A stretch of DNA of 64,000 nucleotides from Prorocentrum cordatum (GCA_963575745.1 CAUYUJ010014754.1:62501-126500); one strand, 5' to 3'. Shown: positions 19,680 to 31,373, counted from the first letter of the stretch. The notes: generated from the sequence alone by a model not told the origin. Numbers and translations are program-made.

Positions 19680-20575
19680 TTTCGGTGGGGCTCCCTATGG
19701 GGACACGAAACGCTGCCTTGGGTGGGGGAACCGCATGCGGACTGCGCCACTGGGGCGGGCCTTCGGTGGAGCTCCCTATGGGGCCACGAAACGCTCCCCT
19801 GGGCGGGGGAAACGCATGCGAGAGCAGCCACTGGGGCCTTCGGTGGAGCTCCCTATGGGGCCACGAAGCGCTGCCGAGGGTGGGGGAAACGCATGCGAGA
19901 GCAACCACTGGGGCCTTCGGTGGAGCTCCCTATGGGGCTACGAAACGCTGCCGAGGGTGGGGGAAACGCATGCGAGAGCAACCACTGGGGCCTTCGGTGG
20001 AGCTCCCTATGGGGCTACGAAACGCTGTCCAAGGTGGGGGAAACGCATGCGAGAGCAGCCACTGGGGCCTTCGGTGGGGCTCCCTATGGGGCCACGAAAC
20101 GCTGCACAGGTTGGGGGAAACGCATGCGAGAGCAACCACTGGGGCCTTCGGTGGAGCTCCCTATGGGGCAACGAAGCGCTGCCCAGGGTGGGGGAAACGC
20201 ATGCGAGAGCAGCCACTGGGGCCTTCGGTGGAGCTCCCTATGGGGCCACGAAGCGCTGCCGAGGTGGGGGAAACGCATGCGAGAGCAGCCACTGGGGCCT
20301 TCGGTGGGGCTCCCTATGGGGCCACGAAACGCTGCACAGGTTGGGGGAAACGCATGCGAGAGCAACCACTGGGGCCTTCGGTGGAGCTCCCTATGGGGCA
20401 ACGAAGCGCTGCCCAGGGTGGGGGAAACGCATGCGAGAGCAGCCACTGGGGCCTTCGGTGGAGCTCCCTATGGGGCCACGAAGCGCTGCCGAGGGTGGGG
20501 GAAACGCATGCGAGAGCAGCCACTGGGGCCTTCGGTGGGGCTCCCTATGAGGCTACGAAACGTGTGAGAGGTGTG
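19680..20575 (+). repeat. Array H2: about 11.5 copies of a 77-bp repeat
   Basis: Unit: GAAACGCATGCGAGAGCAGC, then CACTGGGGCCTTCGGTGGAG, then CTCCCTATGGGGC(C/T)ACGA, then AGCGCTGCC..GTGGG. Period 77 (one unit 76), so reading frames rotate and three long plus-strand frames exist; none is a gene. Variant units recur in a higher-order pattern (GGGGCTCC with TGCACAGGTTGG appears twice). The last unit changes to ACGTGTGAGAGGTGTGCC, the form seen in array H1. Confidence 0.96.
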
Positions 20576-20987
20576 CCGAGAGCAGAGGCAAGGAGGGGGA
20601 GGAGGGAGGAGGGGGAGGAGGAAGGAGGAGAAACGCGGGGCACAGTCTCTTCAAAACGAGGACCCAACACCACAGGATTGTTGGGAAAACACATGACGGA
20701 GCAGGGTGGGGTGGTCTGGGGCTCTGGTGCTGATGTGTGCGATGTCCCAGATCCGTCTGCGACTTCAGATGTGAAGGGGGGTGGAGAAGTCCTCGACTCC
20801 TGGCGGTGAGCCACAGGGGCGAACCCTTGGCTCTCCGACTGTCAATGAGGAGGCACCCACTGCCACATCCCAGAGCCAGTTCTGGAGTCACAGCGCCATG
20901 GACTGAGGTGGTGTGATGAAAGAATCCAAACTGTGTTCCCCTGACCAGTGCCTGACCACAAACCATTGTTGTAGAACCGCAATGCTG
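20576..20987. other. No gene recognised
   Basis: GGA-rich start (20590-20635), then unassigned sequence. Confidence 0.4.
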
Positions 20988-21112
20988 GCCATCGCTCGGA
21001 CGTCCATTCCCTGTGTTTTTGTCGGTTTCGTGCGTGGTTTCTTCGCCAAATGATTAAGGATGCTCCTCGATGGTCCTCGCCGAAGGAAAAATGCACACGT
21101 CCGAGCGATACC
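20988..21112. mobile_element. MITE-A copy 3 (full length, 125 bp)
   Basis: GCCATCGCTCGGACGTCCAT..GTTTTTGTCGGTTTCGTGCG..CCAAATGAT..GATGCTCCTCGATGG..CACACGTCCGAGCGATACC; the typical full-length layout. Confidence 0.85.
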
Positions 21113-21524
21113 AAGAATAAGCAGGACAAATACTACTTCAACTCGACTTAGCCAACCCAATCCGTGCACGGGCACTGGAGACGAGTTGCCAGCAGGAGAT
21201 TGCGTTCATTTGTTGTGACGCTTGGCGTCTGCTCTGATGCCCACTCATTTCCCCCCCCTCCTCCCCCCTTCGATCCCCATTCCCTTCTGCCCCCCCTCTT
21301 GGTTCTTGTCCGCGGGACCTCCCCCCGGCCCAAGAACCCTGTGGCGCCAGGGTTCTCGAGCGCTCTCTGCTCTCGTTCGGTGACTCCGTCGCTGCCGTCG
21401 GCCTCGCTCGCTCGCTCGCCCTTCCCCCGGGCGCTGCCCAGGGGTCGCCTCCGAGCGGCTCGTGTGGTGCTGCAGTGGAGGCGAGCAAACACATCTTGCC
21501 CCCCTCCTCCCCCTCGAAGCAGAG

Positions 21525-21592
21525 GGGAGGAGGAGGAGGAGGAGGAGGAGGAGGAGGAGGAGGAGGAGGAGGAGGAGGAGCAGGAGGAAGAG
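21525..21592 (+). repeat. (GGA)n microsatellite
   Basis: Uninterrupted GGA triplets. Confidence 0.97.
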
Positions 21593-21808
21593 ACCCCCCC
21601 CCCCGGGGGCACTCCGAGAGGAGGGGATGGGCTCCGGGGGGACGCACCGACCCCGACCCTCCTCGATGGCGAGGCCCGAGGGCCCACACCCCGCCCGAGG
21701 CCGTGCGGGCTCCGCTGCCGGGGGGGGGCCCGCAGCCAAGACGCCCCAGGAAGGGCCCCTTTTGGGGCTCCGAGGAGCGGCCGCAGCTTTCGGGCCGCTC
21801 CTCGGCTC

Positions 21809-21854
21809 GCCATCGCTCGGGCGTCCACTTCCTGTGCACTTTTCGGTTTCGTGC

Positions 21855-21921
<67 letters not shown>

Positions 21922-22073
21922 TTTTTGTTTTTTCCCCCCGTTTATTATTATTATTATTTTATTATTTATTTTTATTATTATTATTATTATTAATATTATT
22001 TTTGTTGCTCGATGGTCCAGGATGGTCCTGGATGGTCCTCGCCGAGAGCAAATGCACACGTCCGGGCGATGTC
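21809..22073. mobile_element. MITE-A copy 4 expanded by poly(T) and (TTA)n
   Basis: Normal MITE-A ends (GCCATCGCTCGGGCGT and CACACGTCCGGGCGATGTC) but the short T-run after GTTTCGTGCG has grown into about 75 T followed by TTA repeats. GGATGGTCCT is also present in tandem near the right side. Confidence 0.85.
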
Positions 22074-22116
22074 GGGTCAGACGCAGGTCGGGGAGCCCCT
22101 TCGTGGACGCTGCATC

Positions 22117-22280
22117 TGAAGGGGAACTGGGACACACAAATAAACACACACAAATAAAAACAGATTCCCCATATTTTCCCATATTTTCTGGGTTTTTGTC
22201 TTCCCCCCCACTGCCCATATTTTCCTATCTTTTCTGGGAGTCGACGATTAATTGTGTCTGTGTGTTTTTCCCCCTCCTGA
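22117..22280. repeat. Dispersed repeat G copy 3
   Basis: Same ends and double core as the other copies; 44 bases downstream of a MITE-A copy. Confidence 0.85.
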
Positions 22281-23767
22281 TGTATCGCCGATCTGTCGGC
22301 GCTGATTTCAGCTCGAGGCTCCCCCCCCCCCCACGCTCGCGAAAAAGGGCCCCCACGCTCGCGAAGGGGCCCCCCCACTCGCCGAAGGGGGCCCCCGCTC
22401 CCCTCGACCCCCCCGCCCCCGCCCCCTCTCCCCGAGGGGGCCCCCTCTCCCCCTCTCCCCGAGGGGGGCCCCTGCGGGACCCTGAGCTGCATTTGCTTGG
22501 GAGGAGGGGGGTAGGAGGGGAGAGGAGGGAGAGGTGGGGGGGGGGGAGGGGAGAGAGAGGGTGTCGCCAGCTGGGAGCGCTCGCGCCGTACCTGGCATCC
22601 TGCCCCTCCCATCGGTCCCTTCCCGCCGCGCCGAACAGTTCACTATCCGCCGGCTGGGGTGCCCCAGAAAACATATCACTCCCCATGCTGGCCACACCGT
22701 GCGATGTGCACTCGCACAGGGAGCCTGGTTCACTGGATGAAAAGATGGCGGATGCGTCCGAGGATGAGCAGGAGGACGAGAGAAGGATGATGAGGAAGGA
22801 GGGGGCAGCAACATGAGCTGACCAGCAATAGGATCCACGAGGAGCGTGGGGAGCAAAAGGACCAAAGGAAGGCGGAGGGGAAAAGACGGAGGAGACATCG
22901 ACGATGAATGAATCGTATCCAACTATGTGGCCCGCGCTGGGGCGAGAACGTCATTCTGAACGACGGGGACAAACCGCCGATTCCGGAAATGTGGGCAATG
23001 TTTGAAGGACCGAGAACGTTCCGATCGAACAAGAGCAAAACATAGGACATACGACACACACACACCGAATCCAATACGCGAGGAAAGAATGTGCGGAAGA
23101 GGCGGAGACAAACGGAGGAGGAGGAGGAGCAGGACCAATGCAAACCCAAGACGCATTGACGAGATTGCAATGAACCCTTCCCGAAATTCCCTCCTCACAA
23201 GCCCCTACGAGACGTGTTTCGAGTTGTTTCGTAGTGGGAAACGTGCGATTGAAAGATAACCATCTGAGAATCCGCAATCGTGCCAGAACATCACACTTGG
23301 GATTCGACCGCTTCGAATCAACGTGACTGTGGCGTCCTGGCAAATCTAGACCTTGCCAAAATAACATTCCTGGGTCTTCGACACCGCGTATCAACAAGAC
23401 AATAACGTCCTGGCAATACTGTACCGTGCTGAAACACCCCCTCCGGGATTTTAACCCTTCGGATCATTGAGACGGTTGCGGAACTTGATTAACATCCGCC
23501 GCTCTGCGGTTGATCGGGAGTTTCTGTATATATAGAAGAAGGGGCGCGCGCTTCTGGGCGAGAGGGAAACGACCGAGAGAAGAAGGGGCGGCCGCCCCAC
23601 AGGACCTCTCCATGGTGCCGGAAGCCCATCAGGGCTCCCTCAGGGCCCCTCCCCCAGGGCCGGGGCTCCCTCGCCTGCCCCCTCCCCCTCCTCCTCCTCC
23701 TCCTCCTCCTCCTCCTCCTCCTCCTCCTGCCCCCGTCGGCATATCCAGGCGTGTTATGCAGTCAGGT
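22281..23767. other. No gene; C-rich minisatellite and degenerate ~60-bp repeats
   Basis: 22320-22460 is a GGGGCCCCC..TCGCGAA minisatellite. 23200-23470 has three loose units with CCTGGCAA, TTCGAATCAACG-like and GAC words. 23690-23730 is (CCT)n. No protein domain. Confidence 0.45.
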
Positions 23768-23769
23768 CG

Positions 23770-24770
23770 TCCGTCCGGAAACGGTGCCGGAGGCCGCTCT
23801 GGGCTCCTCTGGGCATCCCCCCCGGGGCCCGTTTTGTGAGGATGTCTCAGGCGAGGGCGCCGGTTTGGGATTCGTCACCGGATCCAGCGGATCCAGCGGA
23901 TCCAGCGGATCCGTCCGGAAACGGTGCCGGAGGCCGCTCTGGGCTCCTCTGGGCATCCCCCCCGGGGCCCGTTTTGTGAGGATGTCTCAGGCGAGGGCGC
24001 CGGTTTGGGATTCGTCACCGGATCCAGCGGATCCAGCGGATCCAGCGGATCCGTCCGGAAACGGTGCCGGAGGCCGCTCTGGGCTCCTCTGGGCATCCCC
24101 CCCGGGGCCCGTTTTGTGAGGATGTCTCAGGCGAGGGCGCCGGTTTGGGATTCGTCACCGGATCCAGCGGATCCAGCGGATCCAGCGGATCCGTCCGGAA
24201 ACGGTGCCGGAGGCCGCTCTGGGCTCCTCTGGGCATCCCCCCCGGGGCCCGTTTTGTGAGGATGTCTCAGGCGAGGGCGCCGGTTTGGGATTCGTCACCG
24301 GATCCAGCGGATCCAGCGGATCCGTCCGGAAACGGTGCCGGAGGCCGCTCTGGGCTCCTCTGGGCATCCCCCCCGGGGCCCGTTTTGTGAGGATGTCTCA
24401 GGCGAGGGCGCCGGTTTGGGATTCGTCACCGGATCCAGCGGATCCAGCGGATCCGTCCGGAAACGGTGCCGGAGGCCGCTCTGGGCTCCTCTGGGCATCC
24501 CCCCCGGGGCCCGTTTTGTGAGGATGTCTCAGGCGAGGGCGCCGGTTTGGGATTCGTCACCGGATCCAGCGGATCCAGCGGATCCAGCGGATCCGTCCGG
24601 AAACGGTGCCGGAGGCCGCTCTGGGCTCCTCTGGGCATCCCCCCCGGGGCCCGTTTTGTGAGGATGTCTCAGGCGAGGGCGCCGGTTTGGGATTCGTCAC
24701 CGGATCCAGCGGATCCAGCGGATCCAGCGGATCCGTCCGGAAACGGTGCCGGAGGCCGCTCTGGGCTCGT
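23770..24770 (+). repeat. Satellite: seven 140/131-bp units plus a partial unit, containing a nested 9-bp repeat
   Basis: Each unit starts CCGTCCGGAAACGGTGCCGG, includes GAGGATGTCTCAGGCGAGGG and ends with (GGATCCAGC)2 or 3 GGATCC. Unit starts at 23770, 23910, 24050, 24190, 24321, 24452, 24592 and 24732; lengths 140 or 131 differ by exactly one 9-bp unit. Apart from that the copies look identical, implying recent homogenisation. Frames through it give repetitive Gly-Ser peptides and are not genes. Confidence 0.98.
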
Positions 24771-24799
24771 GCTCTTCGCGCCGGGGGTGAGGATGACGT

Positions 24800-25720
24800 G
24801 AGTTCCACAGAAACTCCCTCAAACGAATGCGCGCGGCCATAAAACGAGGGCCGCCTTTTGAAACAGAACCGCCCTCCATGCTTGAAACGGAAGCACATGT
24901 TTGAAACGAATGTGCGCGGCGCTGATGCGAGAACCACTCTTGAGAACGACCCGCCCTCCATTCCTGGAGCGGCAGGAGACTTTTCTGACACACGTGCGCG
25001 GCGCCAGCGCGAGCCAGACCTGCATTTCGAACGCACCACCCCTCCATCTTGAAGCAGTTGCCGTTTTTTCAAAAGACAGTGCGCGGCGGTGGGGCTAGGA
25101 CCGCAGTGTGAACACGATTCGCCCTCCAGCTTTCACTGCGCTACAACCTCGTAAGCCGAATCTGTGTGCCGCGAACGCGAGGACTACAGTTTGAACAGGA
25201 ACCGCCTTCTATTATTGAAAGAGTGCCATGCTGAACACAACATGCGCGGCGCTAGTGCTCGAGCCGCACTTAAAAAAAAAGGCCCGCCCTGCATCCTTGA
25301 AACGGCCGCAGTCTTTCATAGCGAGCGTGCGCGGCGCTGATACGATAGCTACGTCTTGAAAACGGCCGCCTTCCATTTTTGAGACGGGTCCAAGCTTTGA
25401 TCACAAAAATGAGCGCGGTGCTGATGCGAAAACCACACTACGTTACTTTATTCAGAACAAAAGGGTTTGATTACGGCGCGGCGCTTTTACGATAATCAAC
25501 ATCTGAAAACGACCCGTCCTCCAGGAGCGAAGCGGTGGCATATGTTTTAACTGAATGCGCGCGCGCGGCTCTTTTGCGAGAATAGCTTTTGAAAACGGCC
25601 CGCCTTCCATCCTCGAAGCGGTCGCAAGCTTTTAAAACTAATGTGCGAAGCGCAAACGCAAAAACAACGTTTTGAAAACGACCCCCATCCTTTCTTGAAA
25701 CTGTTGTAAATTCCAATGTT
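24800..25720. repeat. Degenerate ~85-bp array (about 11 units)
   Basis: Recurring words in order: GAACGACCCGCCCTCCAT, CTTGAAACGG, GTTTGAAACGAATGTGCGCG, GCGCTGATGCGA. Heavily diverged; two or three more units at 6440-6690. Confidence 0.85.
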
Positions 25721-26226
25721 CAAGATCATCGAATGTGAAAAACATCTCCGAATCACGTGAATTGCCTTACCGACGCGACTACGGGTTCGACAAGGGGCTG
25801 ATGACTTAAACGACGAAGGATGTTGTAACCTAGGAACAGCAGCCGGCAGAAGCGTCTGCTGACAAATATAGGGAACCATGATAAATAAAGAGGGGTGTTT
25901 CCGCCACCCGAGAATACGTGGAAGTGATGGGGGAGGAGGAGGAAGAGAGAGGAGGAGGAAAGGGAAAAGGAACAATGGATGGAGGAGAAGGAGGAGGAGA
26001 AGGAGGAGGAGGAGGAGGAAGAGGAGAAGGATGAGGACAACGAGGAAGAGAAGGAGAACGGATGGAGGGAGAGGAGGAGGACGACGACGAGCGTATGACG
26101 ATTGGAGGACGCGAAGACCCGCAGAGGAGCGGCAACTCCTGGAGACGAGGCGTTGCGCGGCTAGGGCGGGCCAACTCGGGGGCCCTCCGCAAACCTCACT
26201 GGGGGTCGATCGCGCTGTAGGCGAAC
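25721..26226. repeat. GGA/GAG-rich tract
   Basis: 25930-26090 is rich in GGAGGA and GAGAAGG triplets; flanks are unassigned. Confidence 0.8.
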
Positions 26227-28250
26227 TTGCGGGTGGCCCGACCAACGTTCCGACATCCACCCAAAGAGGGAACGCAGAAGCCGAACTCGGTCAGACCTCC
26301 CCCAGCACACTTCCAGCCAAGACATGCAGCCGACGGGCCCAGCAGCCGCTGGGCCGGTGAGAAGAAGGCGCCAGAGACGACCCGCAGCGCAGCCGCCGCG
26401 GCCCAGCAACTCCAAAAAGAACATGAGAATGATAAACAACACACAACAACATGGCAGCCGTGGCGATCCAGCAAACGCGAACGTGGAGACCAAGGGCTCG
26501 CGACCAGAACGGGAAACAAGGTCGATCCGAACGATCTGGCTACGGCCCTCAGCGCCGCAACTATGTCGGCCGATGGGCAGGGCCTTGCCGCTGATGGGGC
26601 AGGTTGCCGACGAGGATCTAAACTGGCCTGCATGCCTGGCGCCGCGCTCCAGAACGCAACAAGGAACCTCGTGGCCGCGGACGAACACGTGGCCGAGCAA
26701 GCCCGCGAGGAAGATCAGATCGGCTCGTTGTTCTGGGGGTGCCTAGAGACTGGAGGCCATCGGCTTGCGCGGGCGCTCAAGGACGGTCGACGAGCGGGAT
26801 GCCGCGCGTCCTTCGCCGCTGGGAAGGCCGTCGCCGGGCCGAGATGCGCAACGCCCGCGAGAGAGAATGGCGCCGGCTCGCAGTGGCCAGCGCCCGTCGC
26901 GCTCGACCCCCCGCTCGCGACCCTGGCGAGGAGAGTCGACCCCGCCGACGGCAGGCCCGATCTGCGCCCCCTCGCTGAGTTCAAAATGATCAGGAGCCCC
27001 CGTGGCCGCCTGATGGACTGAGCGACGTATTCAGAAATGCGGGCCTCCGCGCGAAACTTGCCGATGGCTGTCGGCGCGCGCGCAGGCCGCGGGAACGGTG
27101 CTGGCGTGGGGCCGCCCTCCGCTCGCGCAGCGCGGCAGCGCGCAGTGCGCATCAACGCTCCGCGCGGGAGCCGAACCCGCGCATTCTGGACCACTTGCAA
27201 ATGGGGCCGTTGATCCTCTCGAGCAGCGGAGACGCGCTCTGCGTCGGGATCCCAGCGGCCAACCTTGGGTATGCGACGCGTCGCCCGCGCCATGCGTCGC
27301 GCGACCTCGCGGTGCTGGCGAAGGCCCGCGTTGTGGGCCTGCTCGTGCGCCCTGGGTATCCTGGGCTGCGGGGCGCGTTCTCGAGGAAATGTGTCGGCCC
27401 GCGAATTGCCCGAGGGGGATCTGGGGGATGCCCGCGTCGCTGTAATCCGCCGTGGGGCGGGCCCCCATGTCGACGGAGGGCGACGCTCGCCAGCGGCGCG
27501 TTGGATCTGTCTCCAAATCGCGAAATGAATGCCAGATGCCGACGCCTGCCCGTCCGAACGAGCGTCGCCCTCCTCGCGCGGGGCCGGGGGGTCCGCTCGC
27601 GCAGGCGCACAGCGGCCAACCAACTTGAATGTCATAAGAGCTGCGGCGCGTTCTGCCCGTCCAACTGGCCGTGGCCGGCCAGGTGGCGGGCCGTCAGTCC
27701 CGCCGAACGGCGAGCCAGCTTGACCTGTCGTCGCGACCGCCCAGCCGCGTCCCATCTGCCCTGGTACCGGCGCAGCAAATCCTGACCCGTCGGGGAAAAT
27801 GCCGCGGTCCAACGCGCGGGTCTGGCGGTGAATTCTAGCCAGCCCATGGCGCGTGAGCGTGATGGGAGGGGGCGGCGCCGCGGCAGTGAACGCGGTAGAC
27901 CAACGAACAGCTCGAACTGGACCCGTCATGCCTCGCCCAGATTTGGGGCCTCGGTCGCGAGGGTACCTCGTTTTGTGTATATATATGTATATATATATAC
28001 ATACAGATATACAAATCCACCAGGCAGAGCCCGCCACCCACATCGACCTCGCCAACTGGACGGAGCAGAGGCTCGCAGCCGACGAAACGCTGCCGAGACT
28101 TGCCTGAGCACCGCGCTTGATGCACCGCAGAGACGACGCCAATGCCGCCGAGAAGAGCATCTAGCGTGCCCAATGGAGTCTCGCCCAGTGCGCGCGAAGG
28201 GGCGCCGCGCCAGCCGCTCGATGCGCCGCAATCATTGGTGAACCCTCGCG
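26227..28250. other. Very GC-rich region with long overlapping open frames, unassigned
   Basis: A plus frame (26227-27021) has some protein-like stretches (AADEHVAEQAREEDQIGSLF; FWGCLETGGHRLARALKDGR) but the likely phase changes near 26790 and again near 27000. A 480-codon minus frame (26715-28160) covers the same DNA. High GC alone makes stop codons rare here, and no motif was recognised on either strand. It may be a decayed coding element. A TATATATGTATATATATACATACAG tract begins at about 27980 (broken AT repeat). Confidence 0.3.
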
Positions 28251-28308
28251 CGACGAAACGCTTTCATCCGCATTCCCACATCCGAACCACGACACCACAC
28301 GTGCCAAT

Positions 28309-29128
28309 TTACCAATGTATATAGGATGATATTATGTAGTTCCGCTGTGTCGCGAAGGCAGGAAACGACACATAACCTGCTCCGATACCAACTAGCATAC
28401 CTCGGGAGAAGCGAGCACTTCCTCGATGTGTCCTGGCGCGCCCGCCCCGTGAGCAAATGATGGAAGTGGACCAGTCTTCCACAGGCAGCGTACCTTGTGC
28501 CCAAGTGTCTTCTTGAACAGAAACAAGCGTCCTTTGCGATCTTCCGCCGCCTTCGTCCGAACTTTCGTCGGAATGGGCCAAGATGGTCGTGTCCAAGGTT
28601 GCGGGTCCATTTGCCAGCTCGAAGCCCTCTAACACAAAGATGCTTCTTTGCCGCTCTAGGCACAGCTGCGGACGAAACCACAACATTACATTTCAAAGAG
28701 GCTCATCTGAAAAAGGAGCCTGGTTTGAACTCCGCCACCGGCTGCCAGAACGCAAGCGCACTCACGCTGTGCAACATAGCCCCCGTCCGCAGCAAATATA
28801 CATAACTTATCAGCGTTCGAAATGCGAATACAAGCCACGACTTCAGGCGGGCGCGTTTTCTCGAGCGAAGCACATCATGAACAATATGATCCCACACGCC
28901 TGCGGACACCCAGCCAGACTGCCCTGGAACACTCATATCGCATTGCCGACCGCCCCAAACGCCTGACGCCTCCGTGGTATATATTAACATTGGCAAATCA
29001 TCCACAGCAATCAAAAGATAACCAACTGCTGTGCCTTCGTGAAGAAAAGCGTCGCGCAAGACAAGCTCAAACAATTCCCAATCACGCACCAATGCTGTGA
29101 TTGCATGCTCGGCCATGGCTATCAACAC
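28309..29128 (-). pseudogene. Unassigned coding-like remnant, two phases
   Basis: The minus frame 28703-29128 (LFELVLRDAFLHEGTAVGYL, then LIAVDDLPMLIYT) is followed by another phase at 28309-28686 (ATLDTTILAHSDESSDEGGG, then LPVEDWSTSII). Composition is protein-like and GC is lower than around it. It is possibly a retroelement polyprotein fragment, but no diagnostic motif is secure. Confidence 0.3.
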
Positions 29129-29650
29129 CTCCGTTCCTGGATTCAGAGCGAAAGCGAAGCCTGAAGATTACCGTGCTCCTCCTAAGCCCCAGATGCCCGC
29201 AGAAGGGTTCAGTACCAGCCAATCCTTGGTCATCGGGGTACGGATGTAGGGCCACACGCGCAACGTGCAGCCCATGAGTCAGATCAACCTGCTGCCGCCA
29301 AGTGGATTAGGTAGCCGACCGAACCATCCCATTCCATAGACGCTGCTGCGGACACTCCCCCAAGTCGTCACGCTTCTCAAGCCCGAGTTCAAAATGTGAG
29401 TGAAGGCTCCCATGGCTATCTTACCAGGAACAACGCAGTCTTGATGGGAAGCGACGAGGTCACCACCTGCCGAGGAAGGGGGAATGAGGACAGCAGGAGG
29501 TGGACGAGGAGCAAAACGAGGGGAAAAGAGGACGAGGGCGACGCGAGGTCGAATCGGCCTCAGCGCGAGGTGGTCGGCACCAGCGCCAGGCCCACTGGCG
29601 CAGGCCGGCGCGGTCACCACTTCACCGAATGAATCTAAAAAGCGTACCTA
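29129..29650. other. No gene recognised
   Basis: Unassigned sequence. Confidence 0.35.
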
Positions 29651-29795
29651 AAGCCAGGACCTCCTCTTCCTCCTTCTCCACCTCCTCATCATCCACCCTC
29701 CTCCTAATCATCGTCACCCTCCCTCCTCCCGAATCAGCGTCATCCTCCCTCCTCCCGCCCTCCCACTTCTTAGTGCTTTCTCCTCCACCCTCTTT

Positions 29796-29829
<34 letters not shown>

Positions 29830-29832
29830 ATT
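29651..29832 (+). repeat. (CCT)n-rich tract
   Basis: CCT and CATC triplets with interruptions. Confidence 0.9.
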
Positions 29833-30930
29833 ATCTGAATGAAGGCTAACGAGTAGCTACCTCGGCTCCTTGCGGCTACCTCATGCGTCGGTGGCAGCAG
29901 TGGCCAGGCTGGCCCTCTACAGGGCCTTAGCTGCGGACCCAATGCACAGAAATGGGATGTGCACTTTCCTTTGAAAGTAGAGGCTCACCACGCCATTAGC
30001 CTCCAGTCGATCTTGCGAATACCAAGGCCCACTGCTGCGCGCTTTTTAAGGAAATCGTGAGCATAGTACTCACGGGACAAACAGACAACATGACGTTCAT
30101 GTTGTGCATATCGTACCCTCCTCGATCTCTTCCTCCCTCCTGCTCCCCCCTTCTCATCCCTCCCTCCTCCTCTTGCTTCTCCGCCTTCACTCCTCCTGCT
30201 CATGCCTCCTGCTCACTCCCCCTTCTTACCACCATTATCATGTCTCCTGATCCCTCCCCTTCCATTCCCTCTTCTCCTTCTCCATCCGACCACCACCCTC
30301 CTGACATCACCTCATCCCGTCAACTTCTTCCATCATCCCTGATCCGCTTAGATCACCTTACTTCGCGCTTCGCGAACTACGATTACCTTTGCAGCGAGCC
30401 CCGTGGAGAAGGGCAGCTCTCTTTGCTAGGCAGCCAGAGAACGATGCACCACCCTCGGCACACTCCCTCCCCTCTGCTCCCCCTCATCACGCAATCCTTT
30501 CCCCTCAATCAACGGAGCCGCCGGAAGAGCAGGAGGGTGATGGGAATGGGCGAGGAGAGGAGGGGAAGGTTTGAAGGAGAAGCATGAGGGTGTGGAAGGT
30601 GAGGAGGTGGACGCATCCCGCAACTCCTCCCTACCCCTCTTCACGACACCCGCCTCACATGTATCTTCCCTCCTCGCTCCCTCATTCTCCCTCCTCCCTC
30701 CCCCCCTCCTGTCACACCCCTCCCTCCTTTCCAGGGGCTGCCGGGCTGCCCGTCAGCCTGCACAACAAGCCTGACAGCCCCTCCCCTCGCCAGTCACATG
30801 CGCAGCAAGTACCACAGCGACAAAAGCAAGAAGAGCACGAAGGCCATGCCTCGGCTTGCTTCGGGAATCCCACTCCTCCGCTCTCACTCCTCCAGCCTTT
30901 GTCGTCCCTCGCTGCCTCCCTCCAGGCCCC
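29833..30930. other. No gene; pyrimidine-rich CCCTCCT patches
   Basis: Short CT/CCT-rich stretches at 30110-30300 and 30630-30730; open frames are compositional. Confidence 0.4.
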
Positions 30931-30939
30931 CCCTGCTCC

Positions 30940-31114
30940 TCTTTTTCCTCCTCCTCCTTCTCATCCTCCTCCTCCTCCTCCCTCTTCCTTCGCCCTCCTT
31001 GTCCTGCTCGTCCCTTCTTCTCCTCCTCCTCCTCCTCCTCCTCCTCCTCCTCCTCCTCATCATCATCATCATCATCCATATGATCCTCCTCCTCCTCCTC
31101 CTCATCATAATCAT

Positions 31115-31179
<65 letters not shown>

Positions 31180-31252
31180 CCATCATCATTATCAGCAGCC
31201 TCATCATCAGCCTCATCATCGTAATCAGCATCAGCATCATCAGCATCATCAG

Positions 31253-31312
<60 letters not shown>

Positions 31313-31372
31313 TATCATCAGCATCAGCATCAACATCATCATAAGCGCCATCAGCATCAGCATCATCATAGA
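30940..31372 (+). repeat. (CCT)n then (CAT)n microsatellite, left border of the Penelope-like element
   Basis: About 110 bases of CCT followed by roughly 300 bases of CAT/ATC with some AGC. It ends CATCATAGA directly against the left direct repeat at 31374. Confidence 0.97.
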
Positions 31373-31373
31373 T

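Noticed and set aside
19653-20809. Three long plus frames (270-378 codons) of repetitive Gly/Trp/Glu sequence
   Set aside because: Period 77 is not a multiple of three; the same peptide appears in all three phases, so they are by-products of the tandem array.
21164-22816. 550-codon plus-strand open frame
   Set aside because: It runs through (GGA)n, poly(T) and (TTA)n and repeat G; composition changes with each repeat.
23880-24745. GGATCC words as cloning linkers
   Set aside because: They belong to a regular 9-bp subunit in every satellite unit, so an adapter artefact is unlikely.
23770-24770. CRISPR-like regular repeats
   Set aside because: No spacers: whole units are identical and contiguous, with a nested 9-bp VNTR; the organism is a eukaryote.
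27970-28015. TATA-box promoter
   Set aside because: It is a broken (TA)n/(GTATAT)n tract; dinoflagellate promoters generally lack TATA boxes and no gene start follows.
26715-28160. 481-codon minus-strand gene
   Set aside because: No domain, and the opposite strand is open over much of the same DNA; base composition explains both.
28309-28686. Ty1/copia RNase H
   Set aside because: AHSDESSDE..VEDW is only vaguely similar and lacks the conserved Asp/Glu spacing; left unassigned.
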